Program-made: the position numbers and the translations under genes
The notes under the pieces: model-generated
Seen by the model: the letters and a program-made list of their open reading frames with translations, nothing else
Database searches by the model: none
What the model was told of the DNA's origin: nothing
From: Ereboglobus sp.
GTDB lineage: Bacteria; Verrucomicrobiota; Verrucomicrobiia; Opitutales; Opitutaceae
Reading direction: 5' to 3'
DNA length: 64,000 bases
NCBI GenBank assembly: GCA_029974595.1
Contig: JARKRC010000063.1
Location: forward strand, 275,944-339,943
Shown: in pieces, positions 62,801 to 64,000 of the stretch
Layout of the letters: every line of letters begins with the position of its first letter
How positions within the stretch are numbered: position 1 is the first letter of the stretch

Positions 62801-64000
62801 CATGAACGCTGTCGTCATCAGCGCGGGGACTGGCGGACGCCAGACGCTCACGTGGTCGCTTGGCAATCTTACCCCCGGCCAATCCGTGCAGGTCAAGCTG
62901 AAGGTCGGCATCGTCGATCTCGGCGCGTGCAATGTCTCCGTCAGCCCGACTATTGACATTATCAAAGCGGTTTGGGGCTGCGACAGCACCCCCATCGATA
63001 CCGCGGCCAGTCGCCTCTCTCCCTCCTACGTTTTCCCAAGCGGCCAGATGACGATCTCGCACGATGCCGCCGTGAGCATCCTCAAACTTTGCGAAACCGG
63101 CACCATCGCCCTCGTTCTCAAAAACACCGGCCCCACCTTCCTCAAGGACGTCACGGTGCAGGATGTCATACCCGACTACCTCTCCATTTCCGGCCAGGTT
63201 CAATACAAGATCGGCACCGGCGCGCTTCAAAACATCACCGGCTCGACCACCGTGACGGGCAACAAGACGCTGACATGGACGAAAGCGCACATCCCCGAGC
63301 TGGCCGGACTCGACACCGGCTCTCCTGAAATTCGCATTTACGTTCCCGTCGTCGCTACGGAAGCCCTCGCCGGCGCGGCGCCGCAACTTACGACCTCGGC
63401 CAGCGCAAAGCTCGTTTGCGGCACCGTCGTTGCCTCCAGCAATCAAATCCTCATCGCCGCGGTGCAACGCCCCAGCCTCGCCGTTACCAAGGTGGGCCGC
63501 AATGTCACCGCAGACGGCGCATCCGCTCCCTGGGGCAAGACCGTTTATGGCGGCGCAGGCGATACCGTGCAATGGCAGGTCACCATTGCCAATAATGGCA
63601 ATGCCACCGCTTCCTTCCTCCAGTTGACCGACCAGCTCACCCGCTTCGTTCCAGGCAGCGCCACGATCAGCGGCAACGGCATCACCGGCTCCCAAGCCAT
63701 CACAGCCGGCACCGCCTTTTCGATTCCTTCGGCCTTCACTCTCGCGCAGGGAGGCACGGCCACCTACATCATCACCGGCACGCTCGACAACACATGCGCC
63801 AATGTCGCGCCCTCGGTCAGCGTCACATGGGCCTGCTCCTCGGACGGCCCGCGCATCAACACCCCCGGCTCGCCCGGCGACTCGGCAAATCTGGTGATGA
63901 TCCCCGTCATCGAGGCTGCCAGCGTCAACGGACTCTACCATCAGGTGGTCGAGCGCCTTTCCGGTGGTCGTTCCAAGGTCACGATCACCGTGGAAAACAG
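59841..64000 (+). CDS. Giant DUF11-repeat surface protein (3' end outside window)
   Basis: Opens at ATG 59841, overlapping the barrel gene stop (ATGA), and stays open for at least 1386 residues to the window edge. Signal peptide FLLPVLLVALLGVIPSLVRA. The array of DUF11-type domains includes AVFTVTVENTGIGGLFDVTI, YTLTLSAANIANITTGTVTV, LFTITVSNANAKQARDILVT, AEYSIYVINTDAGTAWNAQL, TIALVLKNTGPTFLKDVTVQ and, at the very edge, SKVTITVEN. Unlike the 864-residue fibre it contains regularly spaced cysteines (for example DPCNVN, NDCGDD, NRSCTLQ, DLGACNVS, WGCDSTP, LKLCETG, LVCGTVV), often one or two per domain, suggesting disulfides. Translation is coupled to the barrel protein, implying a matched stoichiometry. 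Confidence 0.82.
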   Translation, partial: MTHAHADQTSRLPSQPARPGRPRFLLPVLLVALLGVIPSLVRAQAVIAAPSTTFTPADSSRTWMDAGGTWNGTTLTDAGDTFTVTWTNSGTSPAYSFTLPSITLPANFNYTTTGGAMSLTYSGTGVAPTNVTATQAGTTLTPTLTPAAYTLDAGASITLTYRVQAAAGVGTGSYTVSYGAAQWALTSGGTVNQSAPGATQPVQVRAGAASMTMTPVQQTKAVGQNAVFTVTVENTGIGGLFDVTINDSVLQNLQFVSITKVAPTRAATPIGQGLNLPYLAPGEKFVAEITATVLACGTITNTVTSTNRATASSSVTASVQIDLKVPLVQYEPPDITLHYNNGVLVTIPITNAGLGNAKSFRLQTTLNNFPLQVANVASGWTYSAGTFTYTAGTIPKDGGSATLTFEVRSSDPCNVNAARMIEYVARYTNDCGDDYYIPVKDQIVNPPTDLPALSLTKAVVGTDLGRIAVAKAGSYTLTLSAANIANITTGTVTVTDTLPTQIEYLSHSASAGAGITSDYAAATRTVTWNVPTSLLSATRTLTINFNVKTDPCLAGQTATNTAQTNLVTTNRSCTLQESAAASFLITNNPETTANQYLSVTGSPTGGIYEAGNADAGTLGTRDPGEGEFIPLLARYEFGSAYPGTWAGSIYTDSFGGITQMSLANRDGSQSGIEYRYQIGGGGWSTWASVPFASVTLQNPGFRMDLGFLTTATGGDAVAGKSVEFRYSVTATDAAVTTAPLPRNVTHVTQLDLANATSGGSGCPQDIKSRFTQGVFYAIGRAVANISIGPSNASVNALEICKDELFTITVSNANAKQARDILVTLLNSSSDYTYDTSYTPVYGGVFTSGNITYDANGGSNPTFAYTGASLTGNGTIQVRLRRKITGDVTPRAISARVDYDSWDTVVDDPASNRAYTAAASWTPYAIRQAKLAVTVTPGQITVTGTSAEYSIYVINTDAGTAWNAQLTNTLPLGITVDEAATNALNTAPMNAVVISAGTGGRQTLTWSLGNLTPGQSVQVKLKVGIVDLGACNVSVSPTIDIIKAVWGCDSTPIDTAASRLSPSYVFPSGQMTISHDAAVSILKLCETGTIALVLKNTGPTFLKDVTVQDVIPDYLSISGQVQYKIGTGALQNITGSTTVTGNKTLTWTKAHIPELAGLDTGSPEIRIYVPVVATEALAGAAPQLTTSASAKLVCGTVVASSNQILIAAVQRPSLAVTKVGRNVTADGASAPWGKTVYGGAGDTVQWQVTIANNGNATASFLQLTDQLTRFVPGSATISGNGITGSQAITAGTAFSIPSAFTLAQGGTATYIITGTLDNTCANVAPSVSVTWACSSDGPRINTPGSPGDSANLVMIPVIEAASVNGLYHQVVERLSGGRSKVTITVEN

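Noticed and set aside
62538-63941. Minus-strand 467-codon frame near the right edge
   Set aside because: It is opposite the giant DUF11 repeat gene, whose frame is continuous to the window edge with repeated domain motifs.
1-64000. tRNA, rRNA, insertion sequences, prophage or integrase genes
   Set aside because: No cloverleaf, rRNA-like stretch, transposase or integrase motif was recognised on either strand by reading; a covariance-model search would be needed to be certain for small RNAs.

Overview
The window looks like chromosomal DNA of a Verrucomicrobiota bacterium, most likely an Opitutaceae relative. The reasons are the GC-rich coding style, outer-membrane (Gram-negative) export signals, a very large TonB-dependent receptor of the type common in that family, several Tat-exported Gfo/Idh/MocA oxidoreductases, PL10 pectate lyases, and a chlamydia-like Pmp-repeat autotransporter, which fits the PVC superphylum. 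This taxonomic call is inference from gene content; no rRNA or tRNA gene was seen. A Na+-pumping decarboxylase beta subunit suggests fermentative energy conservation.

Region 1 (1-29.6 kb) is a carbohydrate-scavenging island, almost entirely on the minus strand. In transcription order it holds a calcineurin-like phosphoesterase, a GH2 glycosidase, an FG-GAP propeller protein, a Gfo/Idh/MocA oxidoreductase, a HEAT-repeat protein, a secreted ADP-ribosylglycohydrolase-fold protein (frameshifted), a second oxidoreductase, a giant autotransporter (frameshifted), a TonB-dependent receptor, a delta-60-repeat protein and two tandem PL10 pectate lyases, the last running off the left edge. A third PL10 gene (28458-29648, plus strand) diverges from the phosphoesterase. 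Together these would depolymerise pectin-type polysaccharide outside the cell, import oligomers through the receptor and process the sugars.

Region 2 (29.8-41 kb) is more housekeeping-like and GC-richer: a CtpA-type S41 protease divergent from a COG1565 methyltransferase, a sialidase-fold protein, an S1/P1 nuclease - GlpT - GlpQ phosphate/glycerophosphodiester scavenging operon ending in a strong hairpin, a tiny OadG-like peptide with an unusually long OadB, SurE, and a short glutamate-racemase-family protein.

Region 3 (41-49.7 kb, minus strand) is an amino-sugar block: oxidoreductase, nagA, nagB, an ACS-family MFS transporter and two more oxidoreductases, followed by prfC (release factor 3).

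Region 4 (49.7-64 kb, plus strand) is the most interesting part. After an AT-rich leader with a repeated 13-mer comes a four-gene surface cluster: a small exported DUF11 protein, a cysteine-free 864-residue DUF11 fibre, a roughly 1995-residue protein with DUF11/SdrD-B-like ectodomain fused to a large C-terminal beta-barrel-like region, and, overlapping it by ATGA, a giant cysteine-containing DUF11-repeat protein that runs off the right edge. Tandem hairpins separate fibre from barrel gene. This looks like a self-contained fibre/anchor surface system with no recognised name.

Intergenic gaps carry several families of dispersed imperfect repeats and two copies of a long palindrome.
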